A model generated the notes under the pieces. The model saw only the letters and a list, made by a program, of their open reading frames with translations. It was not told where the DNA came from and made no database searches. A stretch of 64,000 bases of DNA from Prevotella melaninogenica (GTDB lineage: Bacteria; Bacteroidota; Bacteroidia; Bacteroidales; Bacteroidaceae): positions 1,242,501 to 1,306,500 of the forward strand of contig NZ_CP072347.1 of assembly GCF_018127925.1 (NCBI RefSeq), written 5' to 3'. This document shows positions 35,260 through 45,060 of the stretch, in pieces (the stretch's first letter is position 1; every line of letters begins with the position of its first letter). A program made the position numbers and the translations under genes.

Positions 35260-37254
35260 ATGGAAAATAACCAGAATCAAAACATTGACCTTCCTGAGAA
35301 TGCCTTTAGGGAGTTGAAAGATGGCGAAGAGTATAAGCCAGTCATGTCTCCACAAGAGACCTATCGTGAAGTAAGCCCATGGTCTATCACTTGGGGTATT
35401 CTCATGGCAGTTCTCTTCTCTGCTGCCGCAGCTTATCTTGGTTTGAAAGTTGGACAAGTATTTGAGGCTGCAATCCCAATTGCCATTATTGCTATTGGAG
35501 TATCATCTGCCACAAAGCGTAAGAACGCATTAGGCGAGAATGTCATTATCCAGAGTATCGGAGCCTGTTCAGGTGCTGTTGTTGCGGGAGGTATCTTCGT
35601 TATGCCAGCGATCTATATGCTTGAGTTGGAAGCCGACTTCTTCAATATCTTCATTGCAGCTGCTTTAGGCGGTGTCTTGGGTATTCTCTTTTTGATTCCT
35701 TTCCGTAAATACTTTGTTAAGGACCAGCATGGTAAATATCCTTTCCCTGAAGCAACGGCTACCACACAGGTACTCGTGAGTGGCGAGAAAGGTGGAAGTC
35801 AGGCAAAACCTCTTCTCCTCGCTGGTCTTGTAGGTGGACTCTATGACTTCACAGTTGCCACTTTTGGATGGTGGAATGAGAATGTAACGAGTCGTATGAT
35901 TGGCTTTGGCGAGACGATAGCAGACAAAGCTAAACTCGTTTTCAAGGTTAATACAGGCGCAGCCGTCCTCGGTCTTGGTTATATCATCGGTCTGAAATAT
36001 GCCTTCATTATCTGTGTTGGTTCGCTGACAGTATGGTGGCTTATCGTACCAGGTATGGCACTCATCTTCCCAGACACCGTACTGAACCAATGGGACCCGT
36101 CAATCACTACAGCCGTAGGACAGATGGCACCAGAAGTTATCTTTAAGTCATACGCTCGTTCAATCGGTATCGGTGGCATTGCGATGTCAGGTATCATCGG
36201 TATCATCAAGTCATGGGGTATCATCAAGAGTGCGGTTGGTTTGGCTGCACGCGAGATGAAAGGTAAAGGCAGTGGACAGGAAGAAATCCTCCGTACACAG
36301 CGTGATATTTCCTTTAAGATTATTGCTTTCGGAAGTATTGCCACGCTCATCATCACCTTCCTGTTCTTCTATTTTGGTGTGATGGACTTCAACCTGCTGC
36401 ATGCAGTTGTGGGTATTCTTCTCGTTGCCATCATTGCCTTCCTCTTCACAACTGTTGCTGCTAACGCCATTGCGATTGTAGGAAGCAATCCAGTATCTGG
36501 TATGACATTGATGACCCTCATCCTTGCGTCTGTCGTTATGGTAGCAGTTGGACTGAAGGGTAACGCTGGTATGTTGGCAGCCCTTTTGATGGGTGGCGTT
36601 GTTTGTACAGCGCTTTCTATGGCAGGTTCATTTATCACCGACTTGAAGATTGGCTATTGGCTCGGCACAACTCCTAAGAAGCAGGAAACATGGAAGTTCC
36701 TTGGTACGATTATCTCAGCTGCAACAGTAGCGGGTGTGATGATTGTCTTGGATAAGACATATGGCTTCAACTCTGGCAAGTTGGCTGCACCACAGGCAAA
36801 CGCAATGGCAGCTGTTATCAAACCATTGATGAGTGGACAAGGTGCACCTTGGGTTCTCTATGGCATTGGTGCAGTTATCGCACTCATCCTCGACCGTTGC
36901 AAGGTTCCTGCTTTAGCTTTCGCTTTGGGTATGTTCATTCCTTTAGAGTTGAATATTCCTCTCTTGGTGGGTGGTGCTGTAAACTGGTATGTAACCACTC
37001 GTTCTAAAGATGAAGCAGTCAACAAGACACGTGGCGATAAGGGTACCCTCTTAGCATCAGGCTTCATTGCTGGTGGTGCGTTGATGGGTGTCGTTTCTGC
37101 CCTACTGAAGTTTGGTGGTATCGAGTTCGATTACTCATCATGGTGGGAGAATCATCTTTCAGAACTTCTCTCACTTGTGGCTTACGCTGCTTTGATTCTC
37201 TACTTCATTCTTGCAACCAAGCTTAGCAAAAAGGAGTTAGCAGACCAAAACTAA
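35260..37254 (+). CDS. OPT-family oligopeptide transporter
   Basis: A 664-residue inner-membrane protein with 14-16 predicted helices. Family features: ITWGILMAVLFSAAAAYLGLKVGQVFEAAIPI at the start, QSIGACSGAVVAGGIFVMPA and FPEATATTQVL in the first half, and GMFIPLELNIPLLVGG near the end. OPT proteins import small peptides or metal-chelate complexes with protons, which would suit a proteolytic oral anaerobe. It stands alone and is followed by a strong terminator. Confidence 0.93.
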   Translation: MENNQNQNIDLPENAFRELKDGEEYKPVMSPQETYREVSPWSITWGILMAVLFSAAAAYLGLKVGQVFEAAIPIAIIAIGVSSATKRKNALGENVIIQSIGACSGAVVAGGIFVMPAIYMLELEADFFNIFIAAALGGVLGILFLIPFRKYFVKDQHGKYPFPEATATTQVLVSGEKGGSQAKPLLLAGLVGGLYDFTVATFGWWNENVTSRMIGFGETIADKAKLVFKVNTGAAVLGLGYIIGLKYAFIICVGSLTVWWLIVPGMALIFPDTVLNQWDPSITTAVGQMAPEVIFKSYARSIGIGGIAMSGIIGIIKSWGIIKSAVGLAAREMKGKGSGQEEILRTQRDISFKIIAFGSIATLIITFLFFYFGVMDFNLLHAVVGILLVAIIAFLFTTVAANAIAIVGSNPVSGMTLMTLILASVVMVAVGLKGNAGMLAALLMGGVVCTALSMAGSFITDLKIGYWLGTTPKKQETWKFLGTIISAATVAGVMIVLDKTYGFNSGKLAAPQANAMAAVIKPLMSGQGAPWVLYGIGAVIALILDRCKVPALAFALGMFIPLELNIPLLVGGAVNWYVTTRSKDEAVNKTRGDKGTLLASGFIAGGALMGVVSALLKFGGIEFDYSSWWENHLSELLSLVAYAALILYFILATKLSKKELADQN

Positions 37255-37283
37255 AATTATTTTTTCGGTCATTACACATACGA

Positions 37284-37329
37284 AAAGAGCCATATCGATT
37301 CACGCTAACAGTGTTTGATATGGCTCTTT
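37284..37329 (+). terminator. Terminator after the OPT gene
   Basis: AAAGAGCCATATC (37284-37296) pairs with GATATGGCTCTTT (37317-37329) over a 20-base loop; T-rich sequence follows. Confidence 0.75.
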
Positions 37330-37440
37330 CTGTTGTCATCAACCTACATTGTAAGGAGTCTACAACATTATAAGGTGGCTTCAAGAAAAACATCAATTCA
37401 AACCACATTGTAATAAAAAAGTCACTACTTAAAAATCAAT

Positions 37441-37540
37441 AGATGCTTAATTGGGTTCGAAAAGACGCCCAATTGGCTTGCTAAAGATGCCCTTTAGCAA
37501 CGTTACTAACGCCCTTTTGAAGTCCAATTAAGCACCTTTT
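37441..37540 (+). repeat. Family B intergenic repeat, copy 2
   Basis: Bounded by AGATGCTTAATTGG and CCAATTAAGCACCTTTT, with AAAGATGCCCTTTAGC and ACTAACGCCCTTTTGAAG inside. Same plan and orientation as copy 1, again between convergent genes. Apart from this and the OPT terminator the 478-base gap shows nothing else clear; similarity to copy 1 continues weakly to about 37620. Confidence 0.75.
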
Positions 37541-37732
37541 ACAATTATGTTTTATAACCATTTGATTTCAAGTTAGTTACAAAAGCAACAAAAGATGGTA
37601 TTTTTTAGGTGAGATTAGGGCAAATAGACAAGCATAAGTGTAAATATATTTCGCAATTCATGCGCATAAATTTCTATCCTTTCAAATCAAGAGAAGGAGG
37701 GGAAAGATGATTAGGGTTTAACAAGACATACC

Positions 37733-38377
37733 TTAAATGTAATATTCTGCAGCATCTACTAATCCCGAACGCATCGCATAGCGGATAGCTTCATGAACAT
37801 TATTCACCCCCAACTTACGAAAGATGTTCTTTCTATGTGTGTTGACCGTGTGGAAAGAAGAAAAACGTTTCTCAGCAATCTCACGTGTCGTAGCACCTAA
37901 AGCAATCTCTTTAAGAATCTCTGTCTCTGTTTTTGTCAACGCGACAATCTCCTTATCAACTAACGCAGTAGGGGCCAAAATCATGTTAGTAGCGTGCTGA
38001 GAAAGGAAACGTTGCCCCTGCAACACATAGTCAAGACATTGTTCTATTTCAGACATCTTGGCGTCCTTCATAAGCACACTAATCCGATTGCTTGCATTAA
38101 CAAGGCTGCGAATGAAGTCGACACTCAACTCCTCACTCCACAATATGAGATGAGCAAGCGGAAAACGCTGTCCTATATTCAGTAGATCTGACTCACTGGA
38201 AATATCAAACAAGGTATAATCTAATATCACAACCGCTTCGGGCCAATCGCTTAAAAGAAGAATCAACTCAGACTTATCCCTTGCCACGCGGCAAGATATA
38301 TTATCCCTTTTAGAAAGCACATAAGCCATTCCAGCCTGTGTGATATCTTGATTATCTGCGATGATAATATTCTTCAT
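37733..38377 (-). CDS. Orphan NarL/FixJ-type response regulator
   Basis: A 214-residue two-domain regulator. The receiver has the acidic site (IIIADNQD, D8), the phospho-acceptor D53 in VVILDYTLFD and the conserved Lys104 in VLMKDAK. The C-terminal LuxR-type helix-turn-helix (about 150-210) reads LTKTETEILKEIALGATTREIAEK...HTVNTHRKNIFRKLGV. No sensor kinase gene adjoins it. It reads toward the OPT gene and is divergent from the PafA gene. Confidence 0.9.
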   Translation of the reverse strand: MKNIIIADNQDITQAGMAYVLSKRDNISCRVARDKSELILLLSDWPEAVVILDYTLFDISSESDLLNIGQRFPLAHLILWSEELSVDFIRSLVNASNRISVLMKDAKMSEIEQCLDYVLQGQRFLSQHATNMILAPTALVDKEIVALTKTETEILKEIALGATTREIAEKRFSSFHTVNTHRKNIFRKLGVNNVHEAIRYAMRSGLVDAAEYYI

Positions 38378-38454
38378 GTTTCTTGTTTGTATTTAATATC
38401 ATTCCGACAAGTGCAAAAGTAGACAAAAAAGTCGAGAAATTAAAAAAAATATTG

Positions 38455-38462
38455 TAAGTTTG
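38455..38462 (+). promoter_or_regulatory. -7 box of the PafA-like phosphatase gene
   Basis: TAAGTTTG followed by CAAG, 27 bases before the ATG at 38490. No clear -33 partner. Confidence 0.4.
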
Positions 38463-38489
38463 CAAGATAATTTAAACACATGACCTAAA

Positions 38490-39959
38490 ATGAAAAAACT
38501 GCTTTTTCTTGTAGCTGGATTGCTGATTGCAGCAGCAGCGAATGCGCAGATACAACGACCAAAGTTGGTGGTTGGTCTTGTTGTCGACCAAATGCGTTGG
38601 GATTATCTTTACTATTATAATAATGAATATGGTAATGATGGCTTAAAAAGATTGCTCAACCAAGGTTTCTCTTTTGAGAATACACATATCAACTATGCGC
38701 CAACAGTGACTGCAATCGGACATAGTTCTGTTTATACGGGCTCTATTCCTGCCTTCACTGGTATTGCTGGTAATTCTTTCTATCAAGACGATAAGAGTGT
38801 TTACTGCTGCGAAGATAATACCGTGAAGAGTGTTGGTTCTGATAGTAAAGAAGGTCAGATGAGCCCTCACCGTATGCTTACATCCACCATTGGTGACGAG
38901 CTTCAAGTTGCAACAGACTTCCGTTCAAAGGTGATTGGTGTAGCATTGAAAGACCGCGCATCAATCCTTCCTGCTGGTCATGCAGCCGATGCCGCTTACT
39001 GGTGGGACACTTCAGCAGGTCGCTTTGTATCTTCTACCTTCTACATGGATAAACTTCCACAGTGGGTTGAGGACTTTAATGCAAAGAATCACACAGACCC
39101 TAATTTTGATATCAAGGGTTCTCCACAGGGCGTTACTATGACTTTCAAGATGGCTGAGGCTGCATTGAAGAATGAGAAACTCGGTAAAGGGAAAGAAACA
39201 GACATGCTTACAGTGAGTATCTCATCAACAGATATCATCGGACATAGATTCTCTACACGTGGAAAGGAGAATCGCGAAGTTTACATGCAGTTAGACAAAG
39301 ACTTGGCATGGTTCCTTAAGGTGCTTGATAAAGAGGTGGGTGAAGGCAACTATCTGCTCTTCCTTACAGCCGACCATGGTGCTGCTCACAACTATAACTA
39401 CATGCATGAGCACCACATTCCAGCAGGCGGATGGGATTATAAGCAGACTGTTAAAGACCTCAATACCTATCTGCAAGGAAAGTTTGGTATCAGTCCTGTA
39501 ATGGGTGAAGACAACTACCAATTCTACTTTAATGACTCTACTATCGCTGCTGCTGGTAAGAAGAAGCAGGAGATTATAGATGAGTCTGTAGAGTGGTTGA
39601 AGAAAGATCCACAGTTCCTCTACGTCTTTGACGAGGAGAAAATAAGCGAGACAACAATGCCTAATTGGATAAAGGAGCGTATGCAGAATGGTTATTTCCG
39701 TGGCCGTTCAGGTGAGATTGGTGTTGTAACACGTCCACAATTCTTCGGTGGTAAGGACAGACCTGACTTCCGTGGAACACAACATGGACAACCATTCCCA
39801 TACGACACACACATTCCTTTCCTCCTCTTTGGATGGAACGTGAAGCATGGTGCAAGTAATATGGAGACACATATCGTAGATATCGCACCAACCGTATGCG
39901 CGATGTTACATATCCAGATGCCAGATGGTTGTGTAGGTAAGGCAAGAAATCAATTCTAA
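38490..39959 (+). CDS. pafA: PafA-like alkaline phosphatase, periplasmic
   Basis: 489 residues with a signal peptide (MKKLLFLVAGLLIAAAANAQ). It belongs to the alkaline phosphatase superfamily: metal-binding Asp33 in GLVVDQMRWDYLYYY, the nucleophilic Thr in NYAPTVTAIGHSS, TADHGAAHNYNYMHEH, and the C-terminal HGQPFPYDTHIPF with metal-binding His. The Bacteroidetes enzyme PafA has this layout (Thr nucleophile, calcium- and phosphate-independent) and releases phosphate from organic phosphomonoesters. It is somewhat shorter than typical PafA (about 530-545). Confidence 0.85.
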   Translation: MKKLLFLVAGLLIAAAANAQIQRPKLVVGLVVDQMRWDYLYYYNNEYGNDGLKRLLNQGFSFENTHINYAPTVTAIGHSSVYTGSIPAFTGIAGNSFYQDDKSVYCCEDNTVKSVGSDSKEGQMSPHRMLTSTIGDELQVATDFRSKVIGVALKDRASILPAGHAADAAYWWDTSAGRFVSSTFYMDKLPQWVEDFNAKNHTDPNFDIKGSPQGVTMTFKMAEAALKNEKLGKGKETDMLTVSISSTDIIGHRFSTRGKENREVYMQLDKDLAWFLKVLDKEVGEGNYLLFLTADHGAAHNYNYMHEHHIPAGGWDYKQTVKDLNTYLQGKFGISPVMGEDNYQFYFNDSTIAAAGKKKQEIIDESVEWLKKDPQFLYVFDEEKISETTMPNWIKERMQNGYFRGRSGEIGVVTRPQFFGGKDRPDFRGTQHGQPFPYDTHIPFLLFGWNVKHGASNMETHIVDIAPTVCAMLHIQMPDGCVGKARNQF

Positions 39960-40040
39960 ATATAAACGATATTTTCCACTGACATCTCTGGCTTTGTCTA
40001 TCACTGAGAAAGTCAGAGATGTACATGTGGACACTATGTT

Positions 40041-40655
40041 ATGCACATTGCAATTGCAGGAAATATAGGTAGCGGTAAGACAACACTCACAACAATGCTT
40101 GCCAAACGCTATGGTTGGAAGCCAAGATTTGAGTCTGTTGACTATAATCCCTACTTAGAAGATTATTATAAGGACATTAAGCGTTGGTCGTTCCCTATGG
40201 AAGTATTCTTCCTAAAGGAGCGTTTTAAGGACTTGCTTGAGATAAGTCGGAGTGATGAGTCAGTAGTACAAGACCGCTCTATCTATGAAGGTGTCTACGT
40301 GTTTACGGAAAACAACTATGCCATGGGTAATCTTGATGATCGTGACTATGAGACTTATATGGAGCTATTTGAGGACATGACAGATGCTGTTCAGTTCCCT
40401 GACCTGATGATTTATCTTCGTGCTTCGGTCAGTCACCTTGTTTCTAACATTGAGAAACGTGGACGAGAGTATGAACAGAAGATGCCTTTGGACTATCTTG
40501 AGAACCTCAATAAACGCTATGAAGAGTTTATCAAAGAGAAGTATAAAGGGCGTGTTCTGACGATAGATGTCGACAACCTCGATTATCAACATCGCCCAAA
40601 AGACTTTGGTTTCATTACTGATAAGATAGACAGAGAGCTCTTTGGCTTATTCTAA
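40041..40655 (+). CDS. Deoxynucleoside kinase, copy 1
   Basis: A 204-residue kinase of the dCK/dGK/TK2 family. P-loop GNIGSGKTTLT (about 7-17); ESVDYNPYLEDYYKD in the nucleoside site; VQDRSIYEGVYVF is the DRS motif with the catalytic region; YLRASVSHLVSNIEKRGREYE is the lid. In Bacteroidetes this family phosphorylates deoxyadenosine or deoxyguanosine. It is followed 165 bases later by a clear paralogue, and the pair may form a heterodimer, as in lactobacilli. Confidence 0.87.
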   Translation: MHIAIAGNIGSGKTTLTTMLAKRYGWKPRFESVDYNPYLEDYYKDIKRWSFPMEVFFLKERFKDLLEISRSDESVVQDRSIYEGVYVFTENNYAMGNLDDRDYETYMELFEDMTDAVQFPDLMIYLRASVSHLVSNIEKRGREYEQKMPLDYLENLNKRYEEFIKEKYKGRVLTIDVDNLDYQHRPKDFGFITDKIDRELFGLF

Positions 40656-40820
40656 ATACAGATAATGGAATCCCTACCCTACATAAAAATCAGAGTCTCA
40701 AAGTACTGAAAGGGATTTAATACAGACAAAACAACAAGAAATTATAAGCTCACAACGCCAATATCAACCACTCCTACTTTAGGAGATACCGTAAGGTGGG
40801 CAATTAGATACACATATATT

Positions 40821-41441
40821 ATGCATATAGCAATCGCAGGAAATATTGGAGCAGGCAAGACAACACTCACCAAAATGCTCGCGAAACGTTACGGATGGAC
40901 AGCTCATTTCGAGCCAGTCGACAACAATCCGTACTTGGAAGACTATTATAATGACATGACTCGTTGGTCGTTCAATCTGCAAATTTACTTCCTCAACAAG
41001 CGTTTTCGTGATGTTGTAGAGATCTCACAATCAAAGGATACGATTATCCAAGACCGTACTATCTTCGAGGATGCACGTATCTTTGCACCGAATCTCTATG
41101 ATATGGGATTGATGTCAGAGCGTGATTTCAACAACTACACCGACCTCTTCGACTTGATGCTCTCATTAGTTAAACTGCCAGACTTAATGATTTACATCCG
41201 TTGTTCTATCCCACGTCTCATCGATCACATACAACAACGTGGCCGTGACTACGAACAAACAATGCGTATTGACTACCTCCGTGGTCTCAACGAGCGTTAT
41301 GAGGAATGGATTAAGACCTACAAAGGACATCTGATGATTGTCGATGGTGACACAACTGACTTCCAAGACAACCCACAAGACTTCAAACGTGTCACAGATA
41401 TGATTGATGACCGACTCTTTGGCTTATTCCCAATGGAATAA
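40821..41441 (+). CDS. Deoxynucleoside kinase, copy 2 (paralogue)
   Basis: 206 residues, closely similar to copy 1 throughout. P-loop GNIGAGKTTLTKMLAKRYGW, EPVDNNPYLEDYYND, IIQDRTIFEDARIFA (DRT instead of DRS) and the lid IRCSIPRLIDHIQQRGRDYE. Active-site differences between the copies (S to T after the DR pair, S to N nearby) suggest different base preference, perhaps deoxyadenosine against deoxyguanosine. Tandem duplication is likely; the gap of 165 bases holds no promoter I can recognise, so co-transcription is likely. Confidence 0.87.
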   Translation: MHIAIAGNIGAGKTTLTKMLAKRYGWTAHFEPVDNNPYLEDYYNDMTRWSFNLQIYFLNKRFRDVVEISQSKDTIIQDRTIFEDARIFAPNLYDMGLMSERDFNNYTDLFDLMLSLVKLPDLMIYIRCSIPRLIDHIQQRGRDYEQTMRIDYLRGLNERYEEWIKTYKGHLMIVDGDTTDFQDNPQDFKRVTDMIDDRLFGLFPME

Positions 41442-41554
41442 GAGGAATAGTCTTTCTTTGGCACAATGTTTGTTCTGTAATAAGTACAAAAATATTAATC
41501 AAGCCCCGCTTAGAAGTTAAGTCTTATTTAAGGGGCAACATACAATATATTGAT

Positions 41555-42487
41555 ATGGAAAAAGTAAAAACCCTTATAATTGGTAGCGGCCCTGCAGGTT
41601 ACACTGCTGCGATTTATGCTGGACGTGCTAATCTTCAGCCAGTACTCTATTCTGGTCTGCAGCCAGGTGGTCAGTTGACCACCACAACCATTGTAGAAAA
41701 CTTCCCAGGTTTCCACGAAGGAATCGATGCTAACCAACTCATGTCAGAGATGCGTGAGCAGGCTAAGCTCTATGGTGCTGACCTTCGCGATGGTTCTATC
41801 GTAAAGGCAGACCTCAGCAGTCGTCCATTCCACCTCGAAGATGAGCGTGGCAACCAGATTGAAGCTGAGACAGTAATCATCGCAACAGGTGCAAGTGCAA
41901 AGTACTTGGGCTTACCTGATGAGGAGAAATACCGTGGTCAGGGTGTGAGTGCATGTGCTACTTGCGACGGTTTCTTCTATCGTAAGCGCACCGTAGCCGT
42001 TGTTGGTGGTGGTGACACTGCTTGCGAAGAGGCTATGTATCTCTCAGGTTTGGCAAAGAAGGTCTACATGATTGTACGTAAACCTCAGTTGCGTGCAGCA
42101 GAGATTATGCGTAAGCGTGTGACAGAGAAGGAGAATATTGAGATTCTTTACAATACCAACACACTCGGTCTCTTTGGTGAAGACGGTGTAGAGGGAGCAC
42201 ATTTGGTACGCTTCAAGGGTGAGGAGAACGAGGAGAAATTCGATATCAACATCGATGGTTTCTTCTTGGCTATTGGTCACACTCCTAACACCGACCTCTT
42301 CAAAGGTCAGGTAGAGATGGACGATCACGGCTTTATCATCACCAAACCAAAGTCTACAGCAACCAATATCGAGGGTGTTTTTGCTGCGGGTGACGTGGCA
42401 GACCCAACCTATCGTCAGGGTGTCGTAGCAGCTGGTACAGGTGCAATGGCAGCTATTGAGGTTGACCGTTTCTTGCAGAAGCTGTAA
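41555..42487 (+). CDS. trxB: Thioredoxin-disulfide reductase
   Basis: A 310-residue FAD/NADPH enzyme that keeps thioredoxin reduced. FAD motif GSGPAGYTAAIYAGRA at the N-terminus, QPGGQLTTTTIVENFPGF, the redox pair in SACATCDGFFYRK, NADPH motif VVGGGDTACEEAMYLSG, and AAGDVADPTYRQGVVAAGTG at the end. It stands just upstream of the MsrB-MsrA fusion, an obvious functional link because thioredoxin reduces these enzymes, but a hairpin separates them. Confidence 0.96.
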   Translation: MEKVKTLIIGSGPAGYTAAIYAGRANLQPVLYSGLQPGGQLTTTTIVENFPGFHEGIDANQLMSEMREQAKLYGADLRDGSIVKADLSSRPFHLEDERGNQIEAETVIIATGASAKYLGLPDEEKYRGQGVSACATCDGFFYRKRTVAVVGGGDTACEEAMYLSGLAKKVYMIVRKPQLRAAEIMRKRVTEKENIEILYNTNTLGLFGEDGVEGAHLVRFKGEENEEKFDINIDGFFLAIGHTPNTDLFKGQVEMDDHGFIITKPKSTATNIEGVFAAGDVADPTYRQGVVAAGTGAMAAIEVDRFLQKL

Positions 42488-42503
42488 ACAAAACAAATAT
42501 AAA

Positions 42504-42550
42504 GAAGGGTGTTTCAGAATCCAGCAAATTGGATTTTGACGCACCCTTTA
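42504..42550 (+). terminator. Hairpin after trxB
   Basis: An imperfect stem: AAGGGTG...AATCC on the left pairs with GGATT...CGCACCCTT on the right, followed by T-rich sequence. It should reduce read-through into the msr gene. Confidence 0.6.
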
Positions 42551-42596
42551 TTATCTCTTGCTTTTTTATTAATCACATTTATAAACACAACAAACT

Positions 42597-43700
42597 ATGC
42601 GTAACATTTTATCCATATTGTGCACACTGATTCTTCCGACCATTGTTGAAGCTGCCTCTTGTGGCTTACTGATGGCAGGAACAGCATCTTGCACAAACAA
42701 AACCAAGACAGCTATGACACAAACTGATTCTATCATCGCTCCTAAGACGAAATTCACACGTCCCGACGATGCCACCTTACGAAAGATGCTTACCCCCGAA
42801 CAGTATGCTGTAACACAGCAGGCTGCCACCGAACGACCTTTCACCAACGAGTATGATCATGAGTTCAGAGAGGGTATCTATGTAGATATCACAACTGGCG
42901 AACCACTGTTCTCTTCTACTGATAAGTTCGATTCTGGATGCGGTTGGCCAGCTTTTTCAAAGCCAATTGATAAGAAGGTCGTTACAAATCATACTGACAC
43001 ATCACATGGCATGGTACGTACGGAAGTGAGAAGTAAGACTGGCAAAGCGCACCTTGGGCACGTCTTTGATGACGGACCAGCAGCGACTGGGGGCAAAAGA
43101 TATTGTATCAACAGTGCTTCGTTACGTTTCATTCCACTTGAAGAGATGAAAGCAAAAGGCTACGGAGCCTATATAAAATTAGTTAGACCAATGAAAGAAA
43201 TTTACGTGGCAGGTGGTTGTTTCTGGGGAACAGAGCATTACCTTAAACAGATAGAAGGCGTTACGGCTACCGAAGTGGGCTATGCCAACGGTATTATCAA
43301 GAACCCAACATATGAAGAGGTTTGCACAGATAAGACGCAGTTTGCCGAGGCTGTGCACATCACCTACGACCCTAAGGTTATCAGTTTGGACTTCTTATTG
43401 GGCTTATACTTTAAGTCTATCGACCCAACAAGCATAAACAAGCAGGGAAATGACCGTGGTAGTCAGTATCGTACAGGCGTTTATTACACCGATCCAGCCG
43501 ACCTCCCGACGATCAAAAAGGTGTTTGAAAAGGAGCAAAAGCAGATTAACGGAAAGATTGCCGTTGAGGTGAAACCGCTCAAGAACTTCTACACAGCAGA
43601 AGAATATCATCAAGATTATCTTGACAAACACCCAACAGGCTATTGCCATCTGCCTGCAGCGCTCTTTGAGTATGCCCGCAAGGCTAAGATGAAAAAGTAA
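42597..43700 (+). CDS. Fused methionine sulfoxide reductase MsrB-MsrA, exported
   Basis: A 367-residue two-domain repair enzyme. The N-terminus has a hydrophobic signal ([20 protein letters not shown]) with cysteines that could give lipid anchoring (TASCTNK). The MsrB domain (about 50-190) shows [12 protein letters not shown] and the catalytic [11 protein letters not shown]; the zinc CxxC pairs are absent. The MsrA domain (about 200-360) shows the catalytic [11 protein letters not shown] and [10 protein letters not shown]. Domain order B-A is the less common one. It reduces both R- and S-methionine sulfoxide in envelope proteins, with electrons ultimately from thioredoxin (trxB upstream). Confidence 0.93.
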   Translation: MRNILSILCTLILPTIVEAASCGLLMAGTASCTNKTKTAMTQTDSIIAPKTKFTRPDDATLRKMLTPEQYAVTQQAATERPFTNEYDHEFREGIYVDITTGEPLFSSTDKFDSGCGWPAFSKPIDKKVVTNHTDTSHGMVRTEVRSKTGKAHLGHVFDDGPAATGGKRYCINSASLRFIPLEEMKAKGYGAYIKLVRPMKEIYVAGGCFWGTEHYLKQIEGVTATEVGYANGIIKNPTYEEVCTDKTQFAEAVHITYDPKVISLDFLLGLYFKSIDPTSINKQGNDRGSQYRTGVYYTDPADLPTIKKVFEKEQKQINGKIAVEVKPLKNFYTAEEYHQDYLDKHPTGYCHLPAALFEYARKAKMKK

Positions 43701-43706
43701 GAAAAA

Positions 43707-43746
43707 GCTCTGGCAGGACTATTAAGTTCTCTGCCAGAGCATTTTT
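43707..43746 (+). terminator. Terminator after the MsrB-MsrA gene
   Basis: GCTCTGGCAG (43707-43716) pairs with CTGCCAGAGC (43731-43740), followed by ATTTTT. Confidence 0.85.
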
Positions 43747-43840
43747 ATTTATAGCTGCTCGATGAACTTAAAAGGACTCTTCTACCATGCACAATCTATC
43801 TTCCAACAACAAGTTGGATATCTTTTAACGACATTTTGTA

Positions 43841-43907
43841 ATGGTGTTAAGCCTCCGCACACTTCGTGCTAAGCCTCCGCACCATCCGTGCGGGACGTCC
43901 GCACGAG
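43841..43907. repeat. Family A intergenic repeat, copy 5
   Basis: About three 22-bp units in reverse orientation (GGTGTTAAGCCTCCGCAC, GTGCTAAGCCTCCGCACC, GTGCGGGACGTCCGCAC). It lies between the convergent msr and DUF1460 genes in a 308-base gap. Confidence 0.85.
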
Positions 43908-44008
43908 TATAAAAGGGACTAAAACAAACGCTTTACCACCATCATTCATCATCTTGGAAACAAATGACAATCAGATAGAAAGGATTGTTTCGTAAGTTGT
44001 ACGCATTA

Positions 44009-44995
44009 TTATTGAATACGCACAACACGTATTCCGAGATTAGCTGGACGAGCCATCATATAATTATAGAGTGTCTCTGCAGGGTCAACAACCTTATTGC
44101 CGTTCTTCCTAAGATTAGAAGCATTCATGAGATGAAGTCCATCCTTATGCCATACAGCAAAGCCAAGATGTGTCGTATCCAACTCTCGCTTACTGGTTAC
44201 AATCGCAAGGATGTCACCATCTCGCACTACTCCTCGAAGTAGTTTGCTATTGTTAAGCAGGCTCTTAGGGATATAGCGTAGCTTTGTTCCGTTAGTAGCG
44301 TCCTCCAATTTCTTAAGTTCAGCCACGCGTTCAGGATTGTTCTTCAACATTTCATAGAGTCTTGCGTTCTGACTCATATAGTTGATTTTCAACGTCTGAA
44401 CAGCTGTGAAAGGAGGATTAGGCGTGTCTATCTCTCTGACAAAACCCATTCGTTCATTGTCTTCCAACCACCAATGGAAATAATGCAGACGGTTTACATA
44501 ACTCATCTTACCGCCACGATAGCGGACTTGTTCTAACTGACGTACATAGTCAGAGAAACGTGTTTCGCCCTTCTTGACACAAAGTGTAAGAGCCGTAACA
44601 GCCTCAACGTATGTTGTACAGTCTAATCCATGAAGATTAACAACGAGTTTCTCATCCTCGTTGATATCTAAGGTATGGGCAACATAAGGCACCCCAATAA
44701 ACTTTCGTGCAATCTTAATAATAAGCTGATCATTGGTAAGCTGTTGTCTTTGTGGTACAAACTCTTGTAACAACTGACAAGCCAAAGCACTATCAGCCTT
44801 TGTATACGTGTCTATATAGGTGGGGAGTGTGTCATTTTGTTCGGCTGCAGATGCCTCAGGAACAGCACTTGCCATCTGCTCTGATGTCACAACAGTGTCA
44901 GCAACTTGCTGTGTCTTTGCCTTCTGTTCGGGCTTTGCACCACAAGCAGAGAAAGCAAAGAGAGCAGAGAATATAAGTGAATATTTTAGTGTCAT
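44009..44995 (-). CDS. DUF1460 lipoprotein, NlpC/P60-like amidase
   Basis: I start at the ATG at 44995: this gives a lipoprotein signal MTLKYSLIFSALFAFSAC with lipobox FSAC (Cys18). The domain (about 70-325) belongs to DUF1460, a papain-like NlpC/P60 relative that cuts N-acetylmuramoyl-L-alanine bonds or similar. The probable catalytic Cys lies in VNLHGLDCTTYVEAVTAL and the His in DTTHLGFAVWHKDGLHLMNAS. It should act on peptidoglycan fragments in the periplasm. Next upstream is the DUF4421 gene, 65 bases away on the same strand. Confidence 0.85.
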   Translation of the reverse strand: MTLKYSLIFSALFAFSACGAKPEQKAKTQQVADTVVTSEQMASAVPEASAAEQNDTLPTYIDTYTKADSALACQLLQEFVPQRQQLTNDQLIIKIARKFIGVPYVAHTLDINEDEKLVVNLHGLDCTTYVEAVTALTLCVKKGETRFSDYVRQLEQVRYRGGKMSYVNRLHYFHWWLEDNERMGFVREIDTPNPPFTAVQTLKINYMSQNARLYEMLKNNPERVAELKKLEDATNGTKLRYIPKSLLNNSKLLRGVVRDGDILAIVTSKRELDTTHLGFAVWHKDGLHLMNASNLRKNGNKVVDPAETLYNYMMARPANLGIRVVRIQ

Positions 44996-45060
44996 ATTAA
45001 TAAGTTTTAATTCAAAAAACAACATATCGTTAGACTACTAATGCTCTAACAATGTCTATT

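Noticed and set aside
35665-36356. Minus-strand ORFs inside the OPT transporter gene
   Set aside because: Shadow frames of a well-conserved membrane protein gene; no independent start signals.
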